From Salinicola avicenniae (GTDB lineage: Bacteria > Pseudomonadota > Gammaproteobacteria > Pseudomonadales > Halomonadaceae), in assembly GCF_023736115.1 (NCBI RefSeq), contig NZ_JAKQZC010000003.1, forward strand, positions 1 through 64,000: DNA of 64,000 nucleotides, read 5' to 3'. Positions 1 through 8,654 of the stretch are shown one piece after another. Under the pieces are notes generated by a model that was given only the letters and a program-made list of their open reading frames with translations, did not search any database and had not been told where the DNA came from. The position numbers and the translations under genes were made by a program. Every line of letters starts with the position of its first letter. The first letter of the stretch is position 1.

Positions 1-101
1 AGTGGGAACCACCTGATCCATGCCGAACTCAGAAGTGAAACCACTCCGCGCCGATGGTAGTGTGGGGCCTCCCCATGCGAGAGTAGGTCATCGTCAGGCA
101 T
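1..101 (+). rRNA. rrf: 5S ribosomal RNA, 3' part
   Basis: The conserved 5S core is recognisable (GCCGAACTCAGAAGTGAAA, then CGCCGATGGTAGTGTGGGG and CCCCATGCGAGAGTAGG), and it ends with CAGGCAT, which closes the terminal stem. About the first 17 nt lie outside the window. This is the end of an rRNA operon and it is followed directly by a terminator. Compared with the usual GATCCCATGCC or GACCCCATGCC, the text here reads GATCCATGCC, one C short; this could be real or a sequencing slip. Confidence 0.95.
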
Positions 102-111
102 CTATACCGAA

Positions 112-142
112 CCCCAGCCAATCGGCTGGGGTTCTTCTTTTT
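112..142 (+). terminator. Rho-independent terminator of the rRNA operon
   Basis: An 8-bp perfect stem (CCCCAGCC/GGCTGGGG, 4-nt loop) is followed by TTCTTCTTTTT. It sits 10 nt after the 5S end. Confidence 0.9.
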
Positions 143-145
143 GGG

Positions 146-173
146 CACCCCGGTCTCGCCAGAGGCCGGGGTG
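146..173 (+). other. Second hairpin after the rRNA terminator
   Basis: CACCCCGG at 146-153 pairs with CCGGGGTG at 166-173. No T-run follows, so it is not a standard terminator. It may be a back-up stop or processing structure for the rRNA transcript. Confidence 0.4.
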
Positions 174-337
174 TTCGCGTCTCCGGGCCGCGAAAACCGG
201 GCGTATGGTCTTCGCCCCCAGGCCTGGCGTCATCCCGCATGCCCACCCTCCGGCCTGCCTGAAAGCATCGACATACGCATCGAGGCCGGTGCGGCGGTCG
301 CTACGAGCGAACCACGAGCGAACCCGATCCCGTTAAG

Positions 338-386
338 TTATCCCCAGTCGGTTCGATGTCAGGCGCGCTAATCCGCTTGTGGATAA
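338..386. promoter_or_regulatory. Two DnaA-box-like sites in a non-coding stretch
   Basis: The stretch 143-555 holds no convincing gene. Inside it, 378-386 reads TGTGGATAA, the exact complement of the DnaA box TTATCCACA, and 338-346 reads TTATCCCCA, one mismatch from that box, in the opposite orientation. There is no AT-rich unwinding region or origin gene nearby, so this is not a replication origin. Binding by DnaA is possible but unproven. Confidence 0.35.
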
Positions 387-555
387 GGGGGGGTGGGGAA
401 GATCGGCGAGTGACGTCGCCGGCCGACAGGCTGTAACGAAATGTGCGGCAATGCGCAGGTATTGCGAAAGCGCTTCGATGAGGTGGCTGACTGTGTGATC
501 CCTGACTATGGTGTAAGGGCAAAATCATGGAAGCAGTTATCAAGGAGAGTTTGAG

Positions 556-756
556 ATGCGTACCGATCTGCTAAAGAAAATGGCGATGGCCATGTTGCTG
601 GGTCTGATGGCGTTTGGCGTCGTTGCCTGCGATAACGATGATGGCCCTGCTGAGCAGGCGGGCGAGTCCGTCGACGATGCCGTGGATGACGCGGGCGATG
701 CGATGGAAGACACCGGCGAGAACATTCAGGAAGAAGCCGAAGAGGCGCAGAACTGA
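556..756 (+). CDS. Small acidic lipoprotein
   Basis: A 66-residue protein with a lipoprotein signal: a short basic start (MRTDLLKK), a hydrophobic stretch, and the lipobox VVAC with the acceptor Cys near residue 25. The mature part is about 40 residues, strongly acidic, with a repeating pattern (VDDAVDDAGDAMEDTGENI) that would form an amphipathic helix. It resembles the small entericidin/osmotic-stress type lipoproteins in build, not in detailed sequence. A good ribosome binding site (AAGGAGA, 543-549) precedes the ATG and a strong terminator follows, so it is a single-gene unit. Function unknown; a membrane-stress role is only a guess. Confidence 0.8.
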   Translation: MRTDLLKKMAMAMLLGLMAFGVVACDNDDGPAEQAGESVDDAVDDAGDAMEDTGENIQEEAEEAQN

Positions 757-790
757 TTTCGTCACACGCCAGTGACATGCTGATGATCAA

Positions 791-819
791 AAAAAGCCGG
801 GCAGATTGCCCGGCTTTTT
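791..819. terminator. Bidirectional terminator
   Basis: AAAAAGCCGGGCA (791-803) pairs fully with TGCCCGGCTTTTT (807-819) around a GAT loop. It serves the lipoprotein gene on the plus strand and the Tim44-like gene on the minus strand, which ends at 837. Confidence 0.93.
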
Positions 820-836
820 CACGTCCAGAATAACGA

Positions 837-1667
837 TCAAGTCGTCGGATTCTGCTCGATTCCCTGGATATACCACGGCGCACCATCGCGCAGCGCCCGC
901 TTGAGGTGCCAGGTCTCGTTGAACTCGCTCTCTTCACCATTCTCTTCGAGGATGCCGTGGAACAGAACCGTCGCTTCGGCTTCGTCGTTCAACGCCTGCA
1001 CGCTGCCCAGCTCCGCGAACAGGCGAACGATTTCAGTCCGGTTATTGGCGGGCTGCTGTGCTCTTTCACTCTTGAGCAGGTTGTAGAGCTCCGGGGTGAC
1101 GTACTCCTGGATACGCTCCAGATCGTTATTGTCCCAGGCACGCTGCAGCGTCAGGAAGTGCTCCTTGGCGCCCGCCAGGAAGCGTTCACGATCGAACCAT
1201 TCCGGTTCGGTCGCGATGCCGCCGCCTGATGTCGGCTGGCCGTCGGCCATGAACGGTGTCGGCTGGGGGTGATGGGGCGCTTCATGATGCGTCGCTTCAC
1301 GCTGGCTTGCCGCGGCTGTCGCCTGACGCTTGCGTCCGGCGAGCAGTCGGAAGGCGATAAAGGCCAGCAGCGCGATCAACGCGATATCGAGCATGCGGAT
1401 ACCGTCGAAAGCTCCGCCGAAGAAGAGCGAGGCCAGCAGGCCGCCCGCCAGCATGCCGGCGAGTGGGCCAGCAAAGCGGGACAGTCCGGCGCTTGGTTGG
1501 CGGGGCGGTGTCGAAGCCGTGCTGCGGCTGGTCGACGGCGTGGATTGGACCGAGCGGGAGTAGGAGCCGAAGCTCTTGCCGCCGCCGAAGCGTCTGGCAT
1601 CGGCGTGCTCGATTGCGCCCGCAAAGCCGAGCAGGCCGACCATCAACATGACGAGCAGATGTCGCAT
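837..1667 (-). CDS. Tim44-like domain membrane protein
   Basis: A 276-residue protein. It opens with a signal or anchor segment (MRHLLVMLMVGLLGFAGAIEH). A Gly/Ser/Pro-rich linker (residues about 25-65) and two hydrophobic segments (about 68-85 and 92-110) follow. The C-terminal 130 residues form a Tim44-like domain (FLAGAKEHFLTLQRAWDNND ... VTPELYNLL ... ETWHLKR). Bacterial proteins of this type are inner-membrane proteins of unclear job; the homology to mitochondrial Tim44 does not prove a role in protein import. The start at 1667 is chosen because AGGAGAATTTC lies just before it; a longer reading frame adds 17 residues without a signal peptide. Convergent with the lipoprotein gene across a shared terminator. 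Confidence 0.85.
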   Translation of the reverse strand: MRHLLVMLMVGLLGFAGAIEHADARRFGGGKSFGSYSRSVQSTPSTSRSTASTPPRQPSAGLSRFAGPLAGMLAGGLLASLFFGGAFDGIRMLDIALIALLAFIAFRLLAGRKRQATAAASQREATHHEAPHHPQPTPFMADGQPTSGGGIATEPEWFDRERFLAGAKEHFLTLQRAWDNNDLERIQEYVTPELYNLLKSERAQQPANNRTEIVRLFAELGSVQALNDEAEATVLFHGILEENGEESEFNETWHLKRALRDGAPWYIQGIEQNPTT

Positions 1668-1783
1668 GAAATTCTCCTGGAAAACCTCTGAATGCAGAAC
1701 GGTGCCGGTCGCGCACACGCGTCGTCGCGCGCATTGTCGCAGACCGGCATGAATGCAAGCTGAACGGTGGCTGACGTCTCGGG

Positions 1784-2572
1784 TCAGGCGGCGTCCCGAT
1801 CCGCCTCACGTCGGCGGAAGACCGGCTTCCCGGACGTAGATTCATCGGCGGCATAACGATAGCCGGCCACGTTGAAGTCGAGCAGGGCGCGAGGATCCTC
1901 GACCTGCTTCTGGATCAGCCATGCTGCCATGAGGCCTCGGGCCTTTTTGGCATAGAAGCTGATGATCTTGAACTGGCCGTTCTTCTCATCCTTGAAGACC
2001 GGCGACACCACGTCGGCCTCGAGCTGCTTGAAGTCGATCGCCTTGCTGTATTCGTTGGAGGCCAGATTCACCAGGACCTTGCTGTTGCTGGCGGCGATCG
2101 CTCGATCGAGATCCTGGGTCAAGGTCTTCTGCCAGAAGGCATAAAGGTCCTTGCCGGCCGGGTTCTCCAGCCGAATCCCCATCTCCAGCCGGTAGGGCTG
2201 GATCAGGTCAAGTGGCCGCAGCAGACCATAGAGACCGGAGAGAATGCGCAGGTGCGACTGGGCGAAAGCATTATCGGCGTCGCTGAAGTTCGCAGCATCC
2301 AGGCCGACATAGACATCGCCCTGAAACGCCTGAGCGGCGGGCTTGGCGTTATCCAGCGAAAACGGTGGGTGCCAGTCGGCGTAGCGAGCGGCGTTGAGGC
2401 CAGCCAGCTTGTCGCTGATGCCCATCAGCGCCGCCAGGCGCTGTGGAGAGTAGTCGCGCAGGATCTCGATCAGCGACTGGCTGTGCTCGAGATAGTCCGG
2501 CTGCGTGACCGCTTGCGTGGTCGAGGGCGTCTCGAAATCCAGCGTCTTGGCCGGAGAGATAATACTGAGCAT
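1784..2572 (-). CDS. yaaA: Peroxide stress protein YaaA (DUF328/UPF0246)
   Basis: At 262 residues it matches the family length. Family hallmarks are visible: [14 protein letters not shown] at the start, [20 protein letters not shown] in the middle, and [16 protein letters not shown] near the end. In E. coli YaaA limits free iron and so protects DNA and proteins from Fenton chemistry during hydrogen peroxide stress; it is cytoplasmic and binds DNA. The start is fixed by AGGAAGG about 7 nt upstream of the ATG. It follows tas on the same strand with about 46 nt between them, so co-transcription is possible. No OxyR site was recognised by eye. Confidence 0.93.
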   Translation of the reverse strand: MLSIISPAKTLDFETPSTTQAVTQPDYLEHSQSLIEILRDYSPQRLAALMGISDKLAGLNAARYADWHPPFSLDNAKPAAQAFQGDVYVGLDAANFSDADNAFAQSHLRILSGLYGLLRPLDLIQPYRLEMGIRLENPAGKDLYAFWQKTLTQDLDRAIAASNSKVLVNLASNEYSKAIDFKQLEADVVSPVFKDEKNGQFKIISFYAKKARGLMAAWLIQKQVEDPRALLDFNVAGYRYAADESTSGKPVFRRREADRDAA

Positions 2573-2618
2573 GGCGTGCCTTCCTGATCGTGGTGAGAGA
2601 CGGGATTGAGCGAACGTC

Positions 2619-3656
2619 TCAGGGGCAAGGGTTGGAAATGCGACGGTGCACGTTCTCGATCGCCTCCAGAACCTCGTCGGATAGCGTGAGGGCATCGCTT
2701 TCGAGATTGGCGTCGAGCTGCTCCAGCGTGGTGGCGCCGATGATGTTGCTGGTCACGAAGGGACGCGAGGTTACGTAGGCGAGCGCCATCTGCGACGGAT
2801 CAAGGCTATGCTCGCGGGCGATATCGACGTAGGCGCGCGTCGCTTCCTGCGCCAGCTCGGAGGTATAGCGGGAGAAGCGTTCGAATAGCGTCAGACGACC
2901 GCCGGCAGGCTTCTGCCCATCGAGATACTTGCCGCTGAGGACACCGAAGGCGAGCGGTGAATAGGCCAGTAGCCCCACGGCCTCGCGATGAGCAATCTCG
3001 GAAAGTCCCACCTCGAAACTGCGGTTGAGCAGGTTGTAGGGATTCTGCACGCTGGCGACCCTCGGTACGCCCTGGGTCTCGGCAAGGTGCAGGCAGCGCA
3101 TCACTCCCCAGGGGGTATCGTTGGAGAGGCCGATGGCGCGGATCTTGCCCGCCTGGTGAGCTTCCTTGAGGGCGTCGAGCGTCTCCTCCAACGGCGTGGC
3201 CTGGCTGTCGTCTCCCGGGAGATAGCCGAGCTGTCCGAAGCAGTTGACGTGGCGGTCGGGCCAGTGCAGCTGGTAGAGGTCGAGATAGTCGGTCTGCAGA
3301 CGCTGGAGGCTTGCGTCCAGCGCCTGATGAATCTGCTCACGGGTATGTTGCGGACCGCCGCGCAGATGCGGCATGCCGCGCCCGGCACCCGCAGCCTTGC
3401 TGGCGATGATCAGATCCTCGCGTCGTCCGCGCCGTTTCAGCCAGCTGCCGATATAGGCTTCGGTGCGCCCCTGGGTTTCTGCCTTCGGCGGCACCGGGTA
3501 CATCTCCGCGGTGTCGATGAAGTTGATGCCGGCGGCAGTCGCGCGATCCAGTTGTTCGTGGGCTTCGGCTTCACTGTTCTGTTCGCCGAAGGTCATCGTA
3601 CCGAGACACAGGCGAGAAACCTGCATACCGGTCTTGCCAAGTGGGCGTTGCTGCAT
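2619..3656 (-). CDS. tas: NADP(H)-dependent aldo/keto reductase Tas
   Basis: 345 residues with an aldo/keto reductase TIM-barrel, close to E. coli Tas (346) along its whole length. Visible features include [27 protein letters not shown] (catalytic Asp and Tyr), LIIASKAAG (Lys), [20 protein letters not shown] and [19 protein letters not shown] text. It would reduce aldehydes or ketones with NADPH in the cytoplasm; the natural substrate is not known (Tas was found by its effect on tyrosine starvation in E. coli). The start at 3656 gives the family N-terminus [10 protein letters not shown]; the reading frame runs 62 codons further upstream without conserved sequence. Confidence 0.92.
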   Translation of the reverse strand: MQQRPLGKTGMQVSRLCLGTMTFGEQNSEAEAHEQLDRATAAGINFIDTAEMYPVPPKAETQGRTEAYIGSWLKRRGRREDLIIASKAAGAGRGMPHLRGGPQHTREQIHQALDASLQRLQTDYLDLYQLHWPDRHVNCFGQLGYLPGDDSQATPLEETLDALKEAHQAGKIRAIGLSNDTPWGVMRCLHLAETQGVPRVASVQNPYNLLNRSFEVGLSEIAHREAVGLLAYSPLAFGVLSGKYLDGQKPAGGRLTLFERFSRYTSELAQEATRAYVDIAREHSLDPSQMALAYVTSRPFVTSNIIGATTLEQLDANLESDALTLSDEVLEAIENVHRRISNPCP

Positions 3657-3935
3657 GTCGCGCTCCAGGTTAAAGGCGGAAAAAACGGTCGCAAAATCGT
3701 ATGTTACTGGGGGCTTGGAAAAGCGGCAAACGGCCCGTGAACAGGGGGGTTGAGTCGCCACCGGGGTAGGCGTATCCTTGCGGCCTTTCGCCACTCGGGC
3801 TCCGGGTGTGCTTGCGAAGGGTCGATTCCGACGCGCTACCAACAGCGTTGCGTCATAAAGAACAAGATGCGTCTTGATCGACAGGGTAGTCCGGATCGTC
3901 AGCGGCGGTCCCCGTCACCAAGGTCACTGTCAGTT

Positions 3936-4451
3936 ATGCCACAGGCGTTCTCTTTCTTGACGCGGGTTCAGTTCCGGCTGGCCACGCAGCTATGTCACAC
4001 CCGCTGGATGACACGCTCTCCCGGCAAGCAGCGTCTCATGCTGCGCTGGTTCAAGCGCTGCGCCGATGCGGGGCACGTCCCGGCACGGTCGCTCTACGGG
4101 CGTGTGCTACTGCACCGCGGCATCTCGGCGCGGGAGAAATCCACGGGTGCGCGCTATGTGCTGCAGGCGGCCCAGCAGGGGGATCGGCACGCCCAGTATC
4201 AGGCGGGGCGTATCTACGAGCTGGGCTGTTCCCAGTATCAGCCCAATGATCAGCATGCTGTGACCTGGTATGCGCGCGCAGGTGAAAGCGGCCACGCCCA
4301 GGCGGCAGAGCGTCTTGCCAGTGCCTACCGTGAGGGGGAGCTTGGGCTGCCCTGCGATGACCGCCGAGCCGACGAGTGGCAGCAGCGTGCGCGCGAGTCA
4401 GGCCACGAAGGGGCGCACGACACCACGCGTCCGGCGCTGGCCGTTCACTAG
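3936..4451 (+). CDS. Sel1-repeat (tetratricopeptide-like) protein
   Basis: 171 residues from the chosen ATG. The central and C-terminal parts hold about three Sel1-like repeats, with the A-x-G-x-x-Y/L-x-x-G pattern in ARSLYGRVLLHRG, AQYQAGRIYELGC and AAERLASAYREGELG, and the partner helices ATGARYVLQAAQQGD, AVTWYARAGESGH and ADEWQQRARESGH. Such repeats make an alpha-solenoid for protein binding. The start is uncertain: an ATG at 3867 and the frame opening at 3750 are alternatives, and none has a strong ribosome binding site. There is no clear signal peptide. Stand-alone gene between divergent tas and the exonuclease gene. Partner unknown. Confidence 0.75.
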   Translation: MPQAFSFLTRVQFRLATQLCHTRWMTRSPGKQRLMLRWFKRCADAGHVPARSLYGRVLLHRGISAREKSTGARYVLQAAQQGDRHAQYQAGRIYELGCSQYQPNDQHAVTWYARAGESGHAQAAERLASAYREGELGLPCDDRRADEWQQRARESGHEGAHDTTRPALAVH

Positions 4452-4569
4452 GCCGGCATAACCGGCGCTCTCTCATCCGCGATGGGTGAACTCGGGCGCC
4501 AACGCTGTCATGATGGCGCATCATCGGCGTCGCAAGATGAGACGGCATCATGGATAGGGAGCCCGCAAG

Positions 4570-5064
4570 GTGTTGCTGCCCACCCTGTTAGACATCGAGG
4601 CCTCCGGCTTTGGCCGGGGTAGTTATCCGATCGAGGTCGGGTTGGCGCGTGCCGACGGCAGTCAGTGTGCCTTTCTGATCCAGCCGGCCGAGGCGTGGAC
4701 CCACTGGGATCCCAAGGCGGAGCTGCTGCATGGTATTTCCCGGGCACGCTTGATGCGCGAGGGCCATCCGGCCGTGGAAGTGGCGCGATGGCTCAACGAC
4801 GAATTGAGCGACATCGGTATCGCCTATAGCGACAGCTGGGGATATGACAATACCTGGCTGTCGCTGCTTTTCGACCAAGCTGGCATGCTGCCGCGCTTCC
4901 GCCTCGAATCCCTGCGCCGTCTGCTCTCCGAAGCACAGCTCACCTGCTGGAGCGAAACCAAGGAAACGCTGATTGCCGAACACGGCATTCGGCGCCATCG
5001 TGCCGGTGAGGACGCCAGACTCCTCCAGCTCACCTACGCCGCCTCGCGCGATCGGTGTGGCTGA
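4570..5064 (+). CDS. DEDDh-type 3'-5' exonuclease family protein
   Basis: 164 residues with the RNase T/DnaQ-like fold signature. Exo I is LLDIEASG (Asp8 and Glu10), there is a second acidic site in AYSDSWGYDNTW, and Exo III is HRAGEDARLL (His and Asp five apart). These residues bind the two metal ions that cut nucleic acid from the 3' end. Substrate (DNA or RNA) cannot be told from sequence. It is shorter than DnaQ and lacks a polymerase-binding tail, so it is probably a stand-alone enzyme. GTG start with GCAAG just upstream. It could also be annotated simply as a 3'-5' exonuclease domain protein. Confidence 0.78.
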   Translation: MLLPTLLDIEASGFGRGSYPIEVGLARADGSQCAFLIQPAEAWTHWDPKAELLHGISRARLMREGHPAVEVARWLNDELSDIGIAYSDSWGYDNTWLSLLFDQAGMLPRFRLESLRRLLSEAQLTCWSETKETLIAEHGIRRHRAGEDARLLQLTYAASRDRCG

Positions 5065-5117
5065 GAGGGCTTGCTGACGACAGCGTCATCTTGCGCCTGC
5101 CCAGTCACGGTTCCCGA

Positions 5118-6035
5118 TCAGGCCGACACAAGTAACGGGGCATTGAGCTCGGTCTCGAGCCAGGCCAGTACTCGGTCAGTGCTGGCCTCGTCGCCACGAT
5201 CCCATCCCCTGTAGAGGCCAATGCCCCGGGCTTGGTGAAGGCTCTCCCGAACCGGATTGACCAGCACGCCGCGCTCGATGAGATCGCCCAGCCCGCGCGC
5301 CCAACCGAGCCCGATCCCCTCTCCCGCCATAACTGCCTGGATCATTAGCGGATAGCTATCGTAGACCTCCGCCGGCGGCCCCAGTCGGCCATGAAATCCG
5401 ACCTGTCGCATCCAGCCTTCCCAATCCAGCCAGGTATCGCCCTCGAGCCGAGTGAACGAAAAACGACGGCACGTGGCCAGATCTTGCAGTGTCAGCGACC
5501 CTTGGCTTGCCAGGTCGGGAGCGCAGAAGGGGAAAATCTGCTCGGCTGCCGTCAGACAGCATTCGTATCCACCGTCCGGGCGCTCGGTGCTCTGGATCGC
5601 AAGGTTGAACGAGGTCTCCGCCTGACTCAAAGGCTCGGTCGCCGCCGCCAGCTGCACGCGAAGATCGGGATTGGCACGGTGAAAGGCTCCGAGGCGTGGT
5701 ACCAGCCAGTACATCGCCAAGTAGAGTTCGATACGCAATACGACGTGACCACGGCTTCGTGACCGAATCGCGCGGACGCCGCCCTCGATTTCGGACAAGG
5801 CTCGCGCAACCGAACGCGCCAGCGTTTCGCCGTTCGCCGTCAACTTCACTTGGCGATGACCCCGCACGAAAAGCTCGCAGCCGACGTGTGTCTCAAGCTG
5901 ACGAACCTGGCGACTGATCGCCGCTTCACTGAGCGAGAGTTCCGCCGCAGCGCGTTTGAAACTGAGATGACGCGACGCGGCCTCGAACGGGCGCAGCGTT
6001 GCCAGTGGGGGAAGAGAAGGGAAGCGAGTCGGCAT
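5118..6035 (-). CDS. LysR-family transcriptional regulator
   Basis: 305 residues, the usual LysR length. The N-terminal winged helix-turn-helix is clear (LATLRPFEAASRHLSFKRAA, then LSLSEAAISRQVRQLE, then LFVRGHRQVKLTANG). The remainder is the periplasmic-binding-protein-like effector domain. The LPPLATLRPFEAAARH-type start is typical of the GcvA/AmpR-like branch. It is divergent from the EamA-type transporter gene with 85 nt between starts, the standard arrangement for a LysR protein controlling its neighbour. The effector is unknown, and the link to the transporter is an inference from layout. Confidence 0.9.
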   Translation of the reverse strand: MPTRFPSLPPLATLRPFEAASRHLSFKRAAAELSLSEAAISRQVRQLETHVGCELFVRGHRQVKLTANGETLARSVARALSEIEGGVRAIRSRSRGHVVLRIELYLAMYWLVPRLGAFHRANPDLRVQLAAATEPLSQAETSFNLAIQSTERPDGGYECCLTAAEQIFPFCAPDLASQGSLTLQDLATCRRFSFTRLEGDTWLDWEGWMRQVGFHGRLGPPAEVYDSYPLMIQAVMAGEGIGLGWARGLGDLIERGVLVNPVRESLHQARGIGLYRGWDRGDEASTDRVLAWLETELNAPLLVSA

Positions 6036-6120
6036 GCTTTGACTTTACGCAAACGCAAGTGAAGCGACAAATACATCGTGTGACGACGGGGGCGATGGGG
6101 ATCAGTATCGAGTCGAATCC

Positions 6121-7173
6121 ATGGATCGATGCCTGTCTATGAGCTGCCCCGAAGGCGGGGCCGATGTTAACGGTGCTCTCATGTCGAAAACCGCCCATAG
6201 CCCAAGTATGACGTATGCCGACGGTCGTACCGATCGCGGCGTGGTCGATGCCTCCTCGATGCAAGGTGTCCCTGCGATTCTGACCGGCGTTGCTGCCATG
6301 GCCGCCGGCGATGCGCTGGTCAAGTCGCTGGCAACCGACGTTTCCTTATCGTGGCTGATCGTGGTGCGCTCCGCGGCCGCGGTTGTGTTGTTAGCGGCGC
6401 TCTATGGCGTATCGCGCCGTGGCAATTCGGCGCGTGCGCGGCGCACCGATACTCGGCATCACTGCGGCCTCGTCGCGGTGAGAAGCCTTCTCCTCGCCGG
6501 TATGTGGCTCTGTTATTACGTTGCGCTACCGCACCTGTCACTGTCGTTGGCGGCGGCGCTTTTCTATACCTCGCCGATCTTCATCTGCCTGTTCAGCATC
6601 GTGATCAAGGTGGAGTCGTTCAGCCCTCGCCGAGCGCTGGCCCTGGCGGTGGGCCTCACCGGCGTGGTGACCTCGCTTGAGCCGTGGCGGGCCGAAATCA
6701 ATGGCTACACGCTGCTACCGATTCTAGCTGCCGCTTTGTATGCCGTCGCTCAACTGATGACGCGCACGCGGCTGCGAAATACGGATTCGACCATCCTGGC
6801 GGCGGCGATGAACACAGCGCTGCTGTTGTTGAGTGGCGTCATCATGATCGGCGGTATGCTGCCCTGGGGGTGGGAGTCGTTCAGCCCTGCGCCCGAAGCC
6901 GTGGCCTGGAGCTGGATGGGCGCTGCTGCCATTACCGCGCTGGCGGTCCTGATCAGCATCACCGCGAAGATGACCGCCAAGGCATTTCAGACCGGTTTGC
7001 CGACGGTGATCGGTATCTTCGACTACGCCTATCTGCTTTTCGCGGCGGTGCTGGGATGGCTCTGCTTTGGCGAGACGCCGGCCATGAACAACCTGTTGGG
7101 CATGGCGCTGATCATGGCCTCCGGTGCGATCCTGTTGCCGGGATGGCGCCGACTGATGCCCGACCGGCGGTGA
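6121..7173 (+). CDS. EamA/DMT-family transporter
   Basis: 350 residues from the first ATG. Ten hydrophobic segments can be counted, in two EamA halves, beginning at about residue 48 (VPAILTGVAAMAAGDALVKSLA). The second half ends with the family's typical TVIGIFDYAYLLFAAVLGWLCFGE and a G-x-x-L-I-x-x-G helix. Such proteins export metabolites or amino acids across the inner membrane. The first 45 residues are hydrophilic and poorly conserved, so an ATG at 6181 or 6259 could be the true start. Divergent from a LysR gene that may control it. Cargo unknown. Confidence 0.85.
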   Translation: MDRCLSMSCPEGGADVNGALMSKTAHSPSMTYADGRTDRGVVDASSMQGVPAILTGVAAMAAGDALVKSLATDVSLSWLIVVRSAAAVVLLAALYGVSRRGNSARARRTDTRHHCGLVAVRSLLLAGMWLCYYVALPHLSLSLAAALFYTSPIFICLFSIVIKVESFSPRRALALAVGLTGVVTSLEPWRAEINGYTLLPILAAALYAVAQLMTRTRLRNTDSTILAAAMNTALLLLSGVIMIGGMLPWGWESFSPAPEAVAWSWMGAAAITALAVLISITAKMTAKAFQTGLPTVIGIFDYAYLLFAAVLGWLCFGETPAMNNLLGMALIMASGAILLPGWRRLMPDRR

Positions 7174-7188
7174 GTGCTTCCCGTTGAC

Positions 7189-7734
7189 TTACCGCTGTTG
7201 TGACTGCGCTAGCCGATCCAGCAGCGGTTCGATGTTGGTATCGGCGATCAGCGTCCGGCGCGTGCCCGGATCGAGAAAGCCATACTCGACCGTGGTGTCG
7301 AGGAAGGTCAGCAGCGGCGTATAGAAGTCGGCGGCATTGAGCACGCCGAGTGGCTTGTCATGCAGGTCCAGATAGCGCCAAGTCCAGATCTCGAACAGCT
7401 CTTCCAGCGTGCCGATGCCGCCCGGCAGGGCGATAAAGGCATCGGCGTGTGCGGCCATGGCTGCCTTGCGCTCATGCATGCTGTCGACACGAATCAGGCG
7501 TGTCAGGTGCTGGTGAGACACCTCACGCTGGACGAGATGCTCCGGCATCACGCCAATTACCTCGCCGCCGCCGGCCAGGCAGGCGTTCGCCAGGCGCCCC
7601 ATCAGGCCGTTGCGGGCACCGCCGTAGACCAGACCCCAGCCGCGTGCGGCGATGGCGGCGCCAAGCGCTTCGGTGGCCTCGACAAAACGCGGGTCCTTGC
7701 CTTCTCGCGAGCCCAGATAGACACAGATTTGCAC
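7189..7734 (-). CDS. LOG-family nucleoside monophosphate phosphoribohydrolase
   Basis: 181 residues. The Rossmann-like start MQICVYLGSREGKDP, the GGARNGLMG loop and the signature PGGIGTLEELFEIWTW (PGGxGTxxE) mark the LONELY GUY family. These enzymes split nucleoside 5'-monophosphates to base and ribose phosphate; in plants and some bacteria they release cytokinins, and in most bacteria the substrate is a purine nucleotide. The GTG start at 7734 is chosen because AAGGAG lies 7 nt upstream and the protein then begins at the family's first strand; the frame continues 24 codons further upstream. Convergent with the EamA transporter gene. Confidence 0.88.
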   Translation of the reverse strand: MQICVYLGSREGKDPRFVEATEALGAAIAARGWGLVYGGARNGLMGRLANACLAGGGEVIGVMPEHLVQREVSHQHLTRLIRVDSMHERKAAMAAHADAFIALPGGIGTLEELFEIWTWRYLDLHDKPLGVLNAADFYTPLLTFLDTTVEYGFLDPGTRRTLIADTNIEPLLDRLAQSQQR

Positions 7735-7837
7735 GTTGACGCTCCTTGCGATCGTGGAAAAGAGTAACTTGGAAATCGTCGCTCGCTGGGCTGGCCGTTC
7801 ACTCAACCCCTTTTACACAGCCCCTTTTACACAGCGC

Positions 7838-8359
7838 TCAGGGAATGCTGTCAGCCACGTCGTGCTGCGCATCGAGCCAGCGGCCGATGGCATTGTCGCC
7901 GCAGAGATGATGCGCGTACTGGGTGTGCAGACAGCGGACCTGGTCCCAGTTGGTGATGCCGCCGACACCGCGTCGCCGCATCAGCTCACCGAAGCCGCGT
8001 TGCTCGATCTCGTCGCGCTGCGCATCGGTCATGAACTCCCAACGCTGGCGGACATAGTCCTCGTGGCTGGCGTGGTAGCTCGCCAGCCACTCGGGGTCGC
8101 GCTGCAGGCTGGCTTCGAGTTCCTTGATCACGCCCGCCGCTTCGAGCCGCGACAGCACGACCTTAAGGCGCTCGCAGCTGAGCCAGTAGAGCGTCGGAAA
8201 GGGGGCGTCGTCGACGATCGGTGCCATGCGTAGCACCAGCGGACGGCCGGTGCTGTCGGTCGCGGCGACCGCTTCCAGTCCTCGCGGCGGACGCCCCAGC
8301 TGCTCGGTGATCACGGCAAGTTGGGCGTCAGTCGGGGTCTGATGGGTGAGAATCACCAT
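7838..8359 (-). CDS. DUF501-family protein
   Basis: 173 residues. The family marks are RPPRGLEAVAAT near residue 25, LRMAPIVDDAPFPTLYWLSC near 50, and VRCLHTQYAHHLCGDNAIG near the end. The conserved Cys, His and His residues of the last motif suggest a metal or active site, but no reaction is established for the family. It is the last of three overlapping genes (ybaK, a 108-residue protein, this one): its start lies 32 nt inside the preceding gene, so translation is probably coupled. Cytoplasmic; no signal peptide. Confidence 0.82.
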   Translation of the reverse strand: MVILTHQTPTDAQLAVITEQLGRPPRGLEAVAATDSTGRPLVLRMAPIVDDAPFPTLYWLSCERLKVVLSRLEAAGVIKELEASLQRDPEWLASYHASHEDYVRQRWEFMTDAQRDEIEQRGFGELMRRRGVGGITNWDQVRCLHTQYAHHLCGDNAIGRWLDAQHDVADSIP

Positions 8360-8654
8360 GGTGAGAATCCAGTATGACCTTGTTGGAGCGAGCCACGGCA
8401 CGATAGAAGGCTCGGCTCAGCTGCATCGGCGTGGGCGAGTAGCAATACTCGCGCAGACAGTACTCGCGTGCGCGTTCGACCAGCGTCGTGTACAGGCGAT
8501 TGAACGGCGCATCATAGTCGTAGGGATCAGGCCCCGGCAATCGCAGGTGCGGGTAATCCGCCAGGCGCTGCATGAAGTATTCCTCGAGCGCGCGTTCGAC
8601 CAGGCGGTGGCGCTTGCGGTCGTCGGGGTCGATCCACAGGTCGAAATCGATCAC
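8328..8654 (-). CDS. Conserved-looking hypothetical protein, 108 residues
   Basis: Not recognised. The protein starts with GTG and is rich in charged and aromatic residues (MIDFDLWIDPDDRKRHRLVE ... YCLREYCYSPTPMQLSRAFYR). It is soluble, mostly helical in appearance, and has no signal peptide. Support for it being real comes from its position: its start overlaps the ybaK stop by 4 nt (GTGA) and its end overlaps the DUF501 start by 32 nt, making a tightly coupled three-gene unit. No catalytic motif is visible. A link to tRNA editing or translation is only suggested by the ybaK neighbour. Confidence 0.7.
   Translation of the reverse strand: MIDFDLWIDPDDRKRHRLVERALEEYFMQRLADYPHLRLPGPDPYDYDAPFNRLYTTLVERAREYCLREYCYSPTPMQLSRAFYRAVARSNKVILDSHHGDSHPSDPD

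Noticed and set aside
141-371. 76-codon frame after the 5S gene
   Set aside because: Begins in the second hairpin after the rRNA terminator, Pro/Arg/Ala composition of random GC-rich DNA, no ribosome binding site.
338-386. Replication origin because of DnaA boxes
   Set aside because: Only two boxes, no AT-rich unwinding element and no dnaA, dnaN, gidA or parAB nearby.
465-477. LacI-type operator (CGAAAGCGCTTCG) before the lipoprotein gene
   Set aside because: Imperfect palindrome, no LacI-family gene in the window and no sugar genes nearby; chance match is likely.
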